A stretch of DNA of 64,000 nt from Acidobacteriota bacterium (GCA_016195985.1 JACPYP010000011.1:248001-312000), one strand, 5' to 3'. Counted from the stretch's first letter, positions 52,748-62,332 are shown. Notes: generated by a model from the sequence alone, not told the origin. Program-made: numbers and translations.

Positions 52748-54826
52748 ATGCCTCTCGAATCCGAATCCGCCCTCCAGCGAGCGAAGGCCATTGCGCTTCA
52801 GGCCTGCTCAAAACCAGCGGTCCGCCAAACCGTCAAATTCACCCTGGACGCCAGTCTCGCCAGCCTCGCCTGGGTGGCTGCCTCCAGCCTGGTGCGCTTC
52901 GAGTCCCCCCGCCCCCTGCCCCTCTTGGCCTGGGTGGCCTTCGCCATGGCGGTGAATCTCGCCTTCCAGCACACGCGCCAGCATTACCGGCTGCTGGGGT
53001 TCGTGGAGCTCCGCTCCCTGCTGACGAGCATGCTGGCGCTGGCCGCCTCGGCCGCCGCCTGCTACGCGCTCTCCGGCTATTTCCGGGCCGGCGCCATCCA
53101 GCCCAAGGCTGTCCTGGCGGCCAGTCTGCTCACGACCCTGACCTGGGTCATGCTGCGGGCGGCGGCGGCGGAATGGTTCAAGCGCCGCTTCGAGAAACAG
53201 AATCCCCACCGCCCCACGGAGGACAGGCGGAAAACGCCCCGCAGCGGGCAGTCCACCTCCGATGATCTGGCCCTGCGCACCCTCATCGTGGGGGCCGGCC
53301 AGGCCGGCTCCCGGCTGTGCCAGGAACTCCAGGCGAACCCCAAGCTGAAAAGCCAGGTGGTCGGCTTCCTGGACGATGCCCTCGAGAAGCAGGGAGTCCG
53401 CATCCATGGCGTGCCGGTCCTGGGCCCCTGCCGGCTCCTTCCCACTTTCATCAAGGAGGCCAAGGCCGGCCAGGTGATCCTGGCCATCCCCAGCGCTCCC
53501 GGCTCGCGGATCCGCGAATTGGCCAAGGTGCTCCAAGGAGAAGGCGTCCGGGTGAAGACGCTCCCCAACATGCAGGATCTCCTGGGCAAGGAAACCTGGA
53601 AACCCGAGCTCAGGGACATCGCCATCGAGGACCTCCTCCGCCGGGAACCCATCCAACTGGACCTCGGTTCCATCCAGCAGGCCCTGTCGGATTCGGTGGT
53701 GCTCATCACCGGCGCCGGAGGCTCCATCGGCAGCGAGCTGGCGCGCCAGGTGGCCCGTTTCGGTCCCTCCCGCCTCATCCTCCTGGGCCGGGGCGAGAAC
53801 AGCCTTTGGGGCGTGGAACGGGACATCCGGCGGCTCCATCCCGATCTGAGGCTGGAGGTCGAACTCTGCGATATCCGGAACGCCCTCCGCCTGCAGCAGG
53901 TGTTCGAGGCCTGGCGTCCCGCTTTCGTATTCCACGCCGCCGCGCACAAGCATGTGCCCTATCTGGAAAACCACCCCGAAGAAGGCATCGAGAACAACAT
54001 CTTCGGCACCTTGAACGTGCTGAACGCGGCCAAATCCGCTGGCACCCGCAAGTTCGTGAACATCTCCACGGACAAGGCCGTGAATCCCACCAGTGTGCTG
54101 GGCGCCACCAAGCGCATCGCCGAATTCCTGGTCCTCCGGGCGGCGGAAAGCGAACTGGGGGACAGCCGTTACATGAGCGTCCGCTTCGGAAACGTGCTGG
54201 GCAGCCGGGGGAGCGTGATTCCGCTGTTCCAGGAGCAGATCCGCCGGGGGGGCCCCATCACGGTCACCCACCCGGAGATGACCCGGTATTTCATGACCAT
54301 TCCCGAGGCCAGCCAATTGGTGCTTCAGGCCGGCATGCTGGGCCGCACCGGCCAGGTCTTCGTGCTGGACATGGGCCAGCCCGTCCGCATCGTGGATCTG
54401 GCGGCGGACATGGCGCGCCTCTCGGGGCTGACCCCGGGCTTCGACATCGACATCCAGTTCTCCGGCATCCGGCCGGGGGAGAAGCTGTTCGAGGAGCTCT
54501 TCACCGACAAGGAGCATCGCAAGTCGGAAGTGCATTCCAAGGTCTTCGAGGCCTCGCCCGAACCCGGGAACCGGGCGCTTCTCGACCGGACCCTCCGCGC
54601 CCTGAAGGAAGCCCTGGATCTCCCGGACGGCCTGCGCCAGGCCGCCATCGTCCAGACCTTCATGGAGCTGGTGCCCAGCTACCTCCCCTCCCCCAACGGC
54701 TTGGGCAGGTTCCTGCCCGCTGTCCTGCCCGGCCAGCCCGCCTCCGCGCCGGTGCCCGCCCCGGCGCCTGCGCCGAAGATCGTCGTGCTGCGGCCTTCCA
54801 TTCCGCTGGCCCAGGCTCAATCCTGA
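52748..54826 (+). CDS. FlaA1/CapD/WbpM-type nucleotide-sugar 4,6-dehydratase
   Basis: A 692-residue membrane protein. Four N-terminal hydrophobic segments lie at about 30-160. Next comes a Rossmann-like CoA-binding region (LRTLIVGAGQAGSRLCQEL). The C-terminal SDR domain has the NAD loop LITGAGGSIGSELARQV, FHAAAHKHVPYLE, NISTDKAVNPTSVLGATKR, with the catalytic Lys, and MSVRFGNVLGSRGSVIPLF. Members remove water from UDP-GlcNAc-type sugars to start synthesis of di-deoxy amino sugars. GGAG lies 6 bases before the ATG at 52748. A Pro/Ala-rich tail follows (APVPAPAPAPKIV). Confidence 0.92.
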   Translation: MPLESESALQRAKAIALQACSKPAVRQTVKFTLDASLASLAWVAASSLVRFESPRPLPLLAWVAFAMAVNLAFQHTRQHYRLLGFVELRSLLTSMLALAASAAACYALSGYFRAGAIQPKAVLAASLLTTLTWVMLRAAAAEWFKRRFEKQNPHRPTEDRRKTPRSGQSTSDDLALRTLIVGAGQAGSRLCQELQANPKLKSQVVGFLDDALEKQGVRIHGVPVLGPCRLLPTFIKEAKAGQVILAIPSAPGSRIRELAKVLQGEGVRVKTLPNMQDLLGKETWKPELRDIAIEDLLRREPIQLDLGSIQQALSDSVVLITGAGGSIGSELARQVARFGPSRLILLGRGENSLWGVERDIRRLHPDLRLEVELCDIRNALRLQQVFEAWRPAFVFHAAAHKHVPYLENHPEEGIENNIFGTLNVLNAAKSAGTRKFVNISTDKAVNPTSVLGATKRIAEFLVLRAAESELGDSRYMSVRFGNVLGSRGSVIPLFQEQIRRGGPITVTHPEMTRYFMTIPEASQLVLQAGMLGRTGQVFVLDMGQPVRIVDLAADMARLSGLTPGFDIDIQFSGIRPGEKLFEELFTDKEHRKSEVHSKVFEASPEPGNRALLDRTLRALKEALDLPDGLRQAAIVQTFMELVPSYLPSPNGLGRFLPAVLPGQPASAPVPAPAPAPKIVVLRPSIPLAQAQS

Positions 54827-54980
54827 GCCGGAATTTTCTGGGGATCGCTCCGTCGCAATCTGGTAGCATCAACTGTTTTATCCAGCTCCAGACAACAGCA
54901 ATTCGCCGGTATATTACTAACAGCCCCGTCCCCGTCCAGGGTTTCCCCCCCACCCACCGAATCACACCGAGGTGATCCAA

Positions 54981-55250
54981 ATGGCTTTGGATGTCCATTC
55001 CATTACCCCTGAGATCCAAGACTACATCGCGAAGAACTTCCTCTTCAGCGACCAGGGGTTCCAGTACGGCGATGACGCGTCCTTCCTGGAAGAAGGCATC
55101 ATCGATTCGCTGGGGATCATCGAGCTGGTCTCCTTCGTGGAAAAGAAGTTCGGCGTCTCTGTGGCCGACCACGAATTGCTGCCCACCAATTTCGACTCCG
55201 TGGCCAAGCTGAGCGCCTTCATCACCCGCAAGCTGGCCGAAGCTTCCTGA
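54981..55250 (+). CDS. Acyl carrier protein
   Basis: An 89-residue acidic helical protein with the phosphopantetheine attachment site EEGIIDSLGIIELVSFVE. The preceding FLFSDQGFQYGDDASF and following EKKFGVSVADHELLPTNFDSV match stand-alone carrier proteins of NRPS-like and exopolysaccharide clusters rather than fatty-acid AcpP. GAGGTGATCC precedes the ATG at 54981; an in-frame GTG at 54972 is possible. It lies 12 bases before the AMP-forming ligase gene, which probably loads it. Confidence 0.9.
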   Translation: MALDVHSITPEIQDYIAKNFLFSDQGFQYGDDASFLEEGIIDSLGIIELVSFVEKKFGVSVADHELLPTNFDSVAKLSAFITRKLAEAS

Positions 55251-55262
55251 CGGGGCGCCTGG

Positions 55263-56780
55263 ATGCTCGTCCACGAATTCCTGATCCGCTCGGCCAGCCA
55301 GTTTCCCCAGAAGACGGCGCTGGTGTGCGGAGAAAAGCGCTTCACCTACGCGGAGCTGGACGCCATGTCCAACCGCCTGGGACGGGCCCTGGCCCAGGGC
55401 GGCGTCCAGCGGGGCGACCGCGTGGCCATCCACCTGCACAACTCGGTGGAAGCGGTGGCTGGAATCTTCGCCATTCTCAAAGCCGGCGCCGCCTTCGTCT
55501 TCATCAACGCCTCCACCAAACCCGACAAGCTGACCTACATCCTGAACAACTGCCGCGCCAAGGCCCTGCTCATGGACGGCCGTCTGGGAAACGCGGAGGA
55601 CTTGCTGAGCGCGGTCCCCTCCCTCGGCCAGGTGGTCGTGAGCGGACCGAAGCCGGCCCCGGCGGATTCCCGGATCCGGCCCTACGCGGACATCCAGGCC
55701 CAGTCGCCGGCGGCGCCTCTGCCCACCGTCAACATCGACCTGGACCTGGCCTGCCTGATCTACACCTCCGGCAGCACCGGCGAACCCAAAGGCGTCATGA
55801 GCGACCACAGCAACGTGGATTTCGCCAGCAGCTCCATCATGACCTACCTGGAAAACCGCCCCGACGACATCATCCTCAGCGTCCTGCCGCTCTCCTTCGA
55901 CTATGGGCTGTACCAGCTCCTGATGGCCTTCAAGGCCGGAGCGACCCTGGTGCTGGAGCGCACCTTCATGTACCCGGCGGCCATCCTCCAGCGCATCCAG
56001 GAAGAGCGGCCCACGGGCTTCCCCGGCGTGCCCACGGTGTTCGCCATGCTGCTCCAGCTGGACCTGAGCGCCTTCGACCTCTCCAGCCTGCGCTACATCA
56101 CCAACACCGCCGCGGCCCTGTCTCCGGACAAGATCCTCGAACTGCAGGCGGCCTTTCCGGGGGTGACTCTCTACTCGATGTACGGCCTCACGGAAACCAA
56201 GCGGACGCTCTACCTTCCGCCGGACCAGCTGAGGATCCGCCCTGGTTCCGTGGGCATCCCCATCCCTGGCACCGAGGCCTGGGTCGAGGACGAATCGGGA
56301 CGCCGATTGGGCCCTGGCGAAACCGGCGAACTGGTGGTGCGGGGCCGCCACGTCATGCGCGGCTACTGGGAAGCCCCCGAAGCCACCGCCAAGCGCTACC
56401 GCCCTGGCCCCCTGCCCGGCGAACGGCTCTGCTATTCCGGCGATCTGTTCCGCCAGGATGAGGAAGGCTATTTCTACTTCATCAGCCGCAAGGACGACAT
56501 CATCAAGTGCCGGGGCGAGAAGGTGGCCCCCAAGGAAGTGGAGAACGTGCTTCACCAGCTGCCGGGCGTGACGGCCGTGGTGATCGGCGTTCCCGATGCC
56601 ACTGCGGGCGAAGTGGTGAAGGCCTTCATCGTCGCCAACGGCCATCCGCTGACCGAAGCCGAAGTGATCGCCCATTGCCGGGCCCGGCTGGAGGATTTCA
56701 TGGTGCCCAAATACGTCGAGTTCCGCACGGAGCTGCCTATGACTTCTTCGGGGAAGATCAGCAAGCTTGGTCTGACTTAG
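55263..56780 (+). CDS. AMP-forming acyl/aminoacyl ligase
   Basis: A 505-residue member of the ANL adenylating family. It has the P-loop-like LIYTSGSTGEPKGVM, the A5-like YSMYGLTETKRTLYLPP, the A7 motif LCYSGDLFRQDEEGYFYFI, the hinge SRKDDIIKCRGEKVAPKEVE and the A10 lysine in MTSSGKISKLGL. It resembles the ligases of exosortase-associated polysaccharide clusters and NRPS-like A domains. It probably activates a carboxylic acid and transfers it to the adjacent carrier protein. Its stop TAG is followed immediately by the ATG of asnB. Confidence 0.9.
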   Translation: MLVHEFLIRSASQFPQKTALVCGEKRFTYAELDAMSNRLGRALAQGGVQRGDRVAIHLHNSVEAVAGIFAILKAGAAFVFINASTKPDKLTYILNNCRAKALLMDGRLGNAEDLLSAVPSLGQVVVSGPKPAPADSRIRPYADIQAQSPAAPLPTVNIDLDLACLIYTSGSTGEPKGVMSDHSNVDFASSSIMTYLENRPDDIILSVLPLSFDYGLYQLLMAFKAGATLVLERTFMYPAAILQRIQEERPTGFPGVPTVFAMLLQLDLSAFDLSSLRYITNTAAALSPDKILELQAAFPGVTLYSMYGLTETKRTLYLPPDQLRIRPGSVGIPIPGTEAWVEDESGRRLGPGETGELVVRGRHVMRGYWEAPEATAKRYRPGPLPGERLCYSGDLFRQDEEGYFYFISRKDDIIKCRGEKVAPKEVENVLHQLPGVTAVVIGVPDATAGEVVKAFIVANGHPLTEAEVIAHCRARLEDFMVPKYVEFRTELPMTSSGKISKLGLT

Positions 56781-58769
56781 ATGTGCGGCATCGTTGGCAT
56801 CTGCGACCTGGGCGGCGCGAGGCGGGCGGAAGAGGCCACCCTCCGCCAGATGCTCGGCATGATCCGGCACCGGGGGCCCGAACAGTTCGGCATCTACCTG
56901 GACGACTCGGTGGGCCTGGGCAATGCCCGGCTCAGCATCGTCGACCTGAGCACCGGCCAGCAGCCCATCTCCAACGAGGACGGCACCCTCTGGATCGTCT
57001 TCAACGGCGAGATCTTCAACCACCCCGAGTTGCGGGAGGAACTGGAGCGCCGGGGGCACCGCTATGCCACCAACTGCGACACGGAAACGGTCCTCCACGC
57101 CTACGAGGAATACGGACCGGACTGCCTCTCCCGCTTCAACGGGCAGTTCGCCATCGCCATCTGGGACACGCGCAACCGCAGCCTCTTCATGGCCCGGGAC
57201 CGGCTCGGCGTCCGCCCCATCTTCTACACCATCAGGGACGGCGCCCTGATCTTCGGCTCGGAGATCAAGGCCATCCTCGCAGCCCCCGGAGTCGGCGCCG
57301 CCGCGGATCCCGTGGCCCTCGACCAGATCTTCACGGTCTGGAGCCCGCTTTCCCCCCGCTCCTTCTTCCGGGGCATCAAGGAAGTCCCGGCCGGCCATTG
57401 GATGCTCGTCAAGGAAGGCCGCATCACCGTGAAGCCCTACTGGGAGCTCCGCTTCCCGGACGAGGGCTGCTTCGCGCCGCGCTCCCGCCAGTCCTACGCC
57501 GAGGAATTCCGCGAGCTTCTCATCGACGCCACGCGGCTCCGCCTGCGGGCCGACGTGCCCGTGGGCGCCTACCTCAGCGGGGGCCTCGATTCCTCCACCA
57601 TCACCGCCATCATCCGCAACTTCACATCCAATCCCCTGGAGACCTTCTCCATCTCCTTCGCCGATCCCGCCTTCGACGAAAGCGGCTACCAGAGCCGCAT
57701 GGCCCAGGCACTGGGCACGGACCACCACGTGGTGCACGCCACCCACGCGGACATCGGCCGGGTGTTCCCCGAGGTGGTCTGGCACACGGAAACGCCCATC
57801 ATGCGGACTTCGCCGGCGCCCATGTTCCTGCTGTCGGGCCTGGTGCGGGAAAAGGGCTTCAAGGTGGTCCTCACGGGCGAGGGCGCCGATGAGTTCCTGG
57901 CCGGATACGACATCTTCAAGGAGGCGAAGATCCGCCGGTTATGGGCGGCGCGGCCCGATTCGGAAGTCCGACCCGGCCTCTTCAACAAGATCTACCCCTG
58001 GCTGGCGGATCTCTCCCGCGGCAACTACGTGAAGTCCTTCTTCGGCATGGGGCTCGCCGAAACCGACGCGCCGGACTACTCGCACCAGATCCGCTGGCGC
58101 ACCACCGCCCGGGCGAAGCGCTTCTTCAGCGACGAGCTGCAGCAGACCCTCCGCGAAGGCCAGCAGCATCTGATGCCCGGCCTGCCGGGCGGCTTCGCGG
58201 GCTGGGACCCTCTGCACCAGGCTCAGTATCTGGAAATCAGCGTCTTCCTGTCCCAGTACCTGCTCTCCTCCCAAAGCGACCGAGTGGCCATGGGCCATTC
58301 CGTGGAGGGGCGGTTCCCCTTCCTCGATTACCGGGTGGTGGAGTTCTGCAACCACCTGCCCCCGGCCCTCAAGCTGAGAGGGCTGACGGAGAAACACCTG
58401 CTGAAGGAAGTCAGCCGGGAATGGCTTCCGGCCGACATCACCGATCGGCCCAAGCAGCCCTTCCGGGCCCCCATCCACCGGGCCTTTTTCAACGACACGC
58501 CGGCGGACTACCTCGAGGAGCTCCTTTCGCCCGCGGCCCTCAAGGCTTCCGGCTTCTTCAAGCCCCAGGCCGTGGGCCAGCTGGTGGCCAAGCTGAAACA
58601 GGGCCTGGCCCTGAGCGAGACCGACGACATGGCCCTGGCCGGCATCATCTCGACCCAGCTGGTGGACCGGCAGTTCATCTCCTCCTTCAAGCTTTCGCCC
58701 CCCCTCGGCGGCACCGATCCTGTGAAGGTCGTCCGCGGCCATGAGACTTCCCACGGAGTGCTGGCATGA
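56781..58769 (+). CDS. asnB: Asparagine synthase-like amidotransferase
   Basis: A 662-residue glutamine-dependent amidotransferase. The N-terminal glutaminase domain starts MCGIVGICDLGG with the Cys2 nucleophile and has MLGMIRHRGPEQF, NARLSIVDLSTGQQPI and NGEIFNH. The C-terminal synthetase domain has AYLSGGLDSSTITAI (PP-loop), SFADPAFDESGYQ, LTGEGADEFLAGYD and SVEGRFPFLDYRVVEF. In this cluster it more likely amidates a cluster intermediate than free aspartate, which is an inference. Its stop overlaps the next start as ATGA. Confidence 0.92.
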   Translation: MCGIVGICDLGGARRAEEATLRQMLGMIRHRGPEQFGIYLDDSVGLGNARLSIVDLSTGQQPISNEDGTLWIVFNGEIFNHPELREELERRGHRYATNCDTETVLHAYEEYGPDCLSRFNGQFAIAIWDTRNRSLFMARDRLGVRPIFYTIRDGALIFGSEIKAILAAPGVGAAADPVALDQIFTVWSPLSPRSFFRGIKEVPAGHWMLVKEGRITVKPYWELRFPDEGCFAPRSRQSYAEEFRELLIDATRLRLRADVPVGAYLSGGLDSSTITAIIRNFTSNPLETFSISFADPAFDESGYQSRMAQALGTDHHVVHATHADIGRVFPEVVWHTETPIMRTSPAPMFLLSGLVREKGFKVVLTGEGADEFLAGYDIFKEAKIRRLWAARPDSEVRPGLFNKIYPWLADLSRGNYVKSFFGMGLAETDAPDYSHQIRWRTTARAKRFFSDELQQTLREGQQHLMPGLPGGFAGWDPLHQAQYLEISVFLSQYLLSSQSDRVAMGHSVEGRFPFLDYRVVEFCNHLPPALKLRGLTEKHLLKEVSREWLPADITDRPKQPFRAPIHRAFFNDTPADYLEELLSPAALKASGFFKPQAVGQLVAKLKQGLALSETDDMALAGIISTQLVDRQFISSFKLSPPLGGTDPVKVVRGHETSHGVLA

Positions 58770-59764
58770 CCTTGACCAAGCGCGTGCTCGACATCGACGC
58801 GGCAGCGGAAACCGATCGCATCGTGAAGTGGATGCGGGAGAACATGCGGGGCCTCCACCGCACAGGGGCCGTGCTGGGCATCAGCGGAGGCATCGATTCC
58901 TCCGTGTGCCTGGCCCTCTGCGTCAAGGCCTTCGGCCCGGACCGGGTGGTGCCCCTGCTGCTGCCGGAAAAGGACTCCGATCCCGCCTCGGAAGAACTGG
59001 CGCGCATGCTGGCCGCCCACTACGGCACCACCCCCATCCTGGAAGTCATCACCGGGGCCCTGGACGGATACCGCTGCTACGAGCGCCGGGACGAGGCCAT
59101 CGCCCGTATCTTCCCGGAGTACGACCCCAAGAAGGGCTACCTCGCGAAGATCGTCCTGCCGCCGGGCCTCCTGGACGAGGGCACGCTGAACGTCTACTCC
59201 CTCACCATCGTGACGCCCGAAGGCCAGGAAAAGAGCCTGCGCCTGCCGCCCGCCGAATTCGCCCAGATCGTGGCCGCCTCCAACTTCAAGCAGCGCACCC
59301 GCACGGCGATGCTCTACTACCACGCGGAACTGCGGAACTTCGCGGTCATCGGCACGCCCAACAAGAACGAGCACGACCAGGGCTTCTTCGTGAAGTACGG
59401 CGACGGGGGCGTGGACCTGAAGCCCATCGTCCACTTGTACAAGACGCAGGTGTACCAGCTGGCCCGGCACCTGGACGTGCCCGAGGTCATCCAGAAGCGC
59501 ACGCCCACCTCGGACACCTACAGCGCCCCGGCCACGCAGGAGGAATTCTTCTTCCGCCTGCCCTTCGACGTCATGGACATGCTCTGGTACGCCCAGGAAA
59601 ACCAGATCTCTCCCGAGGAGACCGCCGCAGCCCTGGACATGACGCCGGCCCAGGTGCGCAACGCCTTCGAGGATTTCACCCGCAAGACCAGGACCACCCA
59701 CTACCTGCGCACCGCGCCCCTGGACATGACCGCGCTCGGCCACCCCGTTCCAGCGCCCCGCTGA
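58766..59764 (+). CDS. nadE: NadE-like NAD(+) synthase / amidating synthetase
   Basis: A 332-residue ammonia-dependent NAD synthetase homologue. It has the PP-loop GAVLGISGGIDSSVCLAL, LLLPEKDSDPASEEL, NFKQRTRTAMLYYHAE, GTPNKNEHDQGFFVKYGDGG and the C-terminal KTRTTHYLRTAP. It lacks the glutaminase domain and is longer than typical ammonia-dependent NadE because of an insertion around 125-165 (GLLDEGTLNVYSLTIVTPEG). Being coupled to asnB inside a polysaccharide locus suggests it may use adenylation and ammonia to amidate another acid. True NAD synthesis cannot be excluded. Confidence 0.82.
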   Translation: MTLTKRVLDIDAAAETDRIVKWMRENMRGLHRTGAVLGISGGIDSSVCLALCVKAFGPDRVVPLLLPEKDSDPASEELARMLAAHYGTTPILEVITGALDGYRCYERRDEAIARIFPEYDPKKGYLAKIVLPPGLLDEGTLNVYSLTIVTPEGQEKSLRLPPAEFAQIVAASNFKQRTRTAMLYYHAELRNFAVIGTPNKNEHDQGFFVKYGDGGVDLKPIVHLYKTQVYQLARHLDVPEVIQKRTPTSDTYSAPATQEEFFFRLPFDVMDMLWYAQENQISPEETAAALDMTPAQVRNAFEDFTRKTRTTHYLRTAPLDMTALGHPVPAPR

Positions 59765-59819
59765 AGCCAGCCCCGAACGCCAGCTATGAACGCCAACCAT
59801 GAACGAAGGAGCAGCCCAG

Positions 59820-60749
59820 ATGCCATCGGATTCCCGGCCCCGCCGCAAGCCCTTCCTGGGCCCGGCGCTGGCCCTGGCGGGCCTCCTGGCTTCGGCCATC
59901 GCCTTTATCGCTTGTTCGCGGAACGCCTCACCGGTTTCCCCGGCTCCCAAGGAGCACGCCATGCAGCCTCCCTCCGGCACCGTGCGCATCGCCTTCCTGC
60001 ACCACAGCACCGGGGGCATCGTGTGGGAGAACGGCCTGCCTCAGTTCATCCAGTCCTGGAACGCGGCCCACAGCACCGACTACCGCATCACCGAACTGCC
60101 CTATCCCAGCGCCACCGGAGGCCACGGCACCCTGCGGAAGCTGCTGCCTGCCCGGGCCTTCAATCTCCTGATCCGGAACCACTACCCCTGGGACAACCAG
60201 CCCTACGACTACTGGAATCTCTGGGTGGCCCACCAGGGTGAAAGCCGCGACCGGTCGGAGCTGAACCTCGATGACCTGGCCCGCGCCTACGATGTGATCG
60301 TTTTCAAGCACTGCTTCCCCATCAGCCGCATCGAGCCGGAGGATGGAAACCCGGACGTCGCGTCGCCCAAACAGACCTTGGCCAACTACAAGCTGCAGTA
60401 CGAAGCGCTCAGGGCCCGGATCCGCCAGTTCCCCCGGACGCGCTTCATCCTATGGACCGGACCGGCGCTGACGGAATCGGGCACCAATCCGGCGGAGGCC
60501 GATCGCGCCAGGCAATTCGCCGCCTGGGTGAAGGAAACCTGGGACGAGAAGGGCGACAACCTCTTCATCTGGGACTTCCGGGAACTGGAAACCCAGGGGG
60601 GACTCTTCCTCCGCCCGGAGAACGCCCACGGTCCAAACAACGCCCATCCGGCCAAAGCCTTCGCCGCCAAGGCCGCCCCCCTGCTCGGCCAACGCATCGT
60701 GGACGTGATCGAAGGACGCGGCGACCGTTCCAGTCTCACGGGCCAATGA
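59820..60749 (+). CDS. Exported SGNH-like protein, possible lipoprotein
   Basis: A 309-residue protein with an N-terminal hydrophobic segment (FLGPALALAGLLASAIAFIAC) ending in a possible lipobox cysteine. The mature part begins RIAFLHHSTGGIVWENGLPQ, resembling block I of SGNH-type hydrolases, and later has FILWTGPALTESGTNPAEAD and GPNNAHPAKAFA, where an N-A-H could supply the catalytic His. It may be an esterase or acyltransferase acting on the exported glycan. AAGGAG precedes the ATG at 59820, preferred over 59799. Confidence 0.65.
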   Translation: MPSDSRPRRKPFLGPALALAGLLASAIAFIACSRNASPVSPAPKEHAMQPPSGTVRIAFLHHSTGGIVWENGLPQFIQSWNAAHSTDYRITELPYPSATGGHGTLRKLLPARAFNLLIRNHYPWDNQPYDYWNLWVAHQGESRDRSELNLDDLARAYDVIVFKHCFPISRIEPEDGNPDVASPKQTLANYKLQYEALRARIRQFPRTRFILWTGPALTESGTNPAEADRARQFAAWVKETWDEKGDNLFIWDFRELETQGGLFLRPENAHGPNNAHPAKAFAAKAAPLLGQRIVDVIEGRGDRSSLTGQ

Positions 60750-60787
60750 GGTCTCATTATTCCGCCATCAAACCACAGGGAGAACAC

Positions 60788-61636
60788 ATGGAGCCAGCGG
60801 CCCACCAGGAGCTGAAGGTCCGCTTGGCGGCCATCCTTGCCGAGGCGGCCGGTTCCGCCGCCGGGACCGAGGCCTCCGCCATCCTGGACGCCGCCTTGGC
60901 GGTCCGGCCGGAGGCCCCGGCGGAGCTGGCTCTGGAACTGGCCGGGAAGCGTGCCGCCGGAGCGCCCTTGGGGCTGGTCACCGGCCGTCAGCGCTTCCTG
61001 GGCGTGGAGCTGCTGGCCAAGGACGATGTGCTGGCTCCCCGGGAAGAGACGGAGATCCTCGGCAACGAAGTCCTTTCCATCCTCCGCGCGCGGGCCCAGG
61101 AGGAACCCGCCCGGGAGCTGCGGATGATCGACATGGGCTGCGGGTCGGGAAACCTCGCCTGCGCCGCGGCCGTGGCGGTGCCCCGGGCGCGGATCTGGGC
61201 CTCGGACATCACCGCTTCCTGCGCCGAGCTGACGCGGGCCAACGCCGCCCGCCTTTCCCTCCTGGACCGCATCGAGGTTTCCCAGGGCGACCTTTTCGCG
61301 CCCCTGAGCGGAAGGGGGCTCGAGGGGACCATGGACTTGGTCGTGATGAACCCGCCCTACATCCCCTCGACCTCCCTGGCGAACTCCCACGCTGCCCTGC
61401 TGCAGCACGAGCCGCGGGAGGCCTTCGACGGCGGCCCCTACGGCATCTCCATCCTCTCCCGCCTGCTGCAGGACGCGCCGCCCTTCCTCAAGCCGGGCGG
61501 GCACCTGCTCTTCGAGTTCGGATTGGGTCAGGCTCGAATGATCCAGTCCCTGGTCGAAAAGAAGGGCCTGTACGCTTCGCTCCGCTTCGCCTCGGACGCC
61601 GGGGGCCAGCCCCGTGCGGCCATCGCCAGCAAGTAA
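60788..61636 (+). CDS. HemK/PrmC-like methyltransferase
   Basis: A 282-residue SAM-dependent methyltransferase. The N-terminal helical part ends in GLVTGRQRFLGVELLAKDDVL, matching the PrmC linker. The catalytic domain has MIDMGCGSGNLACAAAVAVP (motif I) and the amide-methylating signature VVMNPPYIPS. PrmC methylates the release-factor glutamine amide; a second, divergent copy inside a polysaccharide locus next to two amidating enzymes may methylate an amide nitrogen of the cluster product. GGGAG precedes the ATG at 60788. Confidence 0.82.
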   Translation: MEPAAHQELKVRLAAILAEAAGSAAGTEASAILDAALAVRPEAPAELALELAGKRAAGAPLGLVTGRQRFLGVELLAKDDVLAPREETEILGNEVLSILRARAQEEPARELRMIDMGCGSGNLACAAAVAVPRARIWASDITASCAELTRANAARLSLLDRIEVSQGDLFAPLSGRGLEGTMDLVVMNPPYIPSTSLANSHAALLQHEPREAFDGGPYGISILSRLLQDAPPFLKPGGHLLFEFGLGQARMIQSLVEKKGLYASLRFASDAGGQPRAAIASK

Positions 61637-61686
61637 GGAAAGCGCGGGCATTCCCCGCTGAAACCGATTGATCAAAGGAAGAGTCC

Positions 61687-62247
61687 ATGTCCATCGTCGG
61701 CACTTTGAAGTCTTTCTACCGCAATTACAGGCTCTGGCGGCTACGCAGGGCTGGATTGACGATCCCCGACGATTGCAGCCTCACGAGGCCCTTTCCGAAA
61801 TTCGGCGACGAACCCTACCTGATCACCATCGGGCACCGCGTCGGTTTCGCGGCGGAGGTCCTCTTCATCACGCATGACGGTGGAACGAAGGTCTTCAACC
61901 GCGAAGAACGCTACAAGAAAGTGCTCAAGTACGGCCGCATCACCATCCACGACAACTGCGTGATCGGACAGCGGGTGATCATCCTGCCCGGAGTGACCAT
62001 CGGTCCCAATTCAGTGGTGGCTGCCGGCTCCGTGGTCTCCAGGAACGTGCCGCCGGGCGTGCTCGCGGCGGGCAATCCAGCCAAGCCCGTCATGACCATC
62101 CACCAGTACGCGGAGTGGTCCCTGGCCGCCACACCGGATTACGACGAGAAGGAATACCGGAAGGACAAGCGGGCCTTCCTCATGAAGTTCCATATGCGCG
62201 GCCGTTCGTCCAACCGGATCAAGCCCCTCCCGGAGGACCCAGCCTAG
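61687..62247 (+). CDS. Hexapeptide-repeat acyltransferase
   Basis: A 186-residue left-handed beta-helix acyltransferase. It has ITIHDNCVIGQRVIILPGVTIGPNSVVAAGSVVSRNVPPGVLAAGNPAK, read as hexapeptide repeats with the usual end motif of the maltose/galactoside acetyltransferase group. It would transfer an acetyl or other acyl group to a sugar hydroxyl or amine. It lies 50 bases downstream of the methyltransferase and is likely part of the polysaccharide operon. Confidence 0.88.
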   Translation: MSIVGTLKSFYRNYRLWRLRRAGLTIPDDCSLTRPFPKFGDEPYLITIGHRVGFAAEVLFITHDGGTKVFNREERYKKVLKYGRITIHDNCVIGQRVIILPGVTIGPNSVVAAGSVVSRNVPPGVLAAGNPAKPVMTIHQYAEWSLAATPDYDEKEYRKDKRAFLMKFHMRGRSSNRIKPLPEDPA

Positions 62248-62332
62248 GTGGCCCAGTCCGGCCGGTCTTTTCGGAACCACACAAAGACCGGTAGGTCGCT
62301 TTCAGCTCATAAACACGACTTCCAGCATGGAA

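Noticed and set aside
54660-57785. A 1041-codon minus-strand frame across the carrier protein, ligase and asnB
   Set aside because: It spans three well-supported plus-strand genes and their junctions, and shows no recognisable domain.
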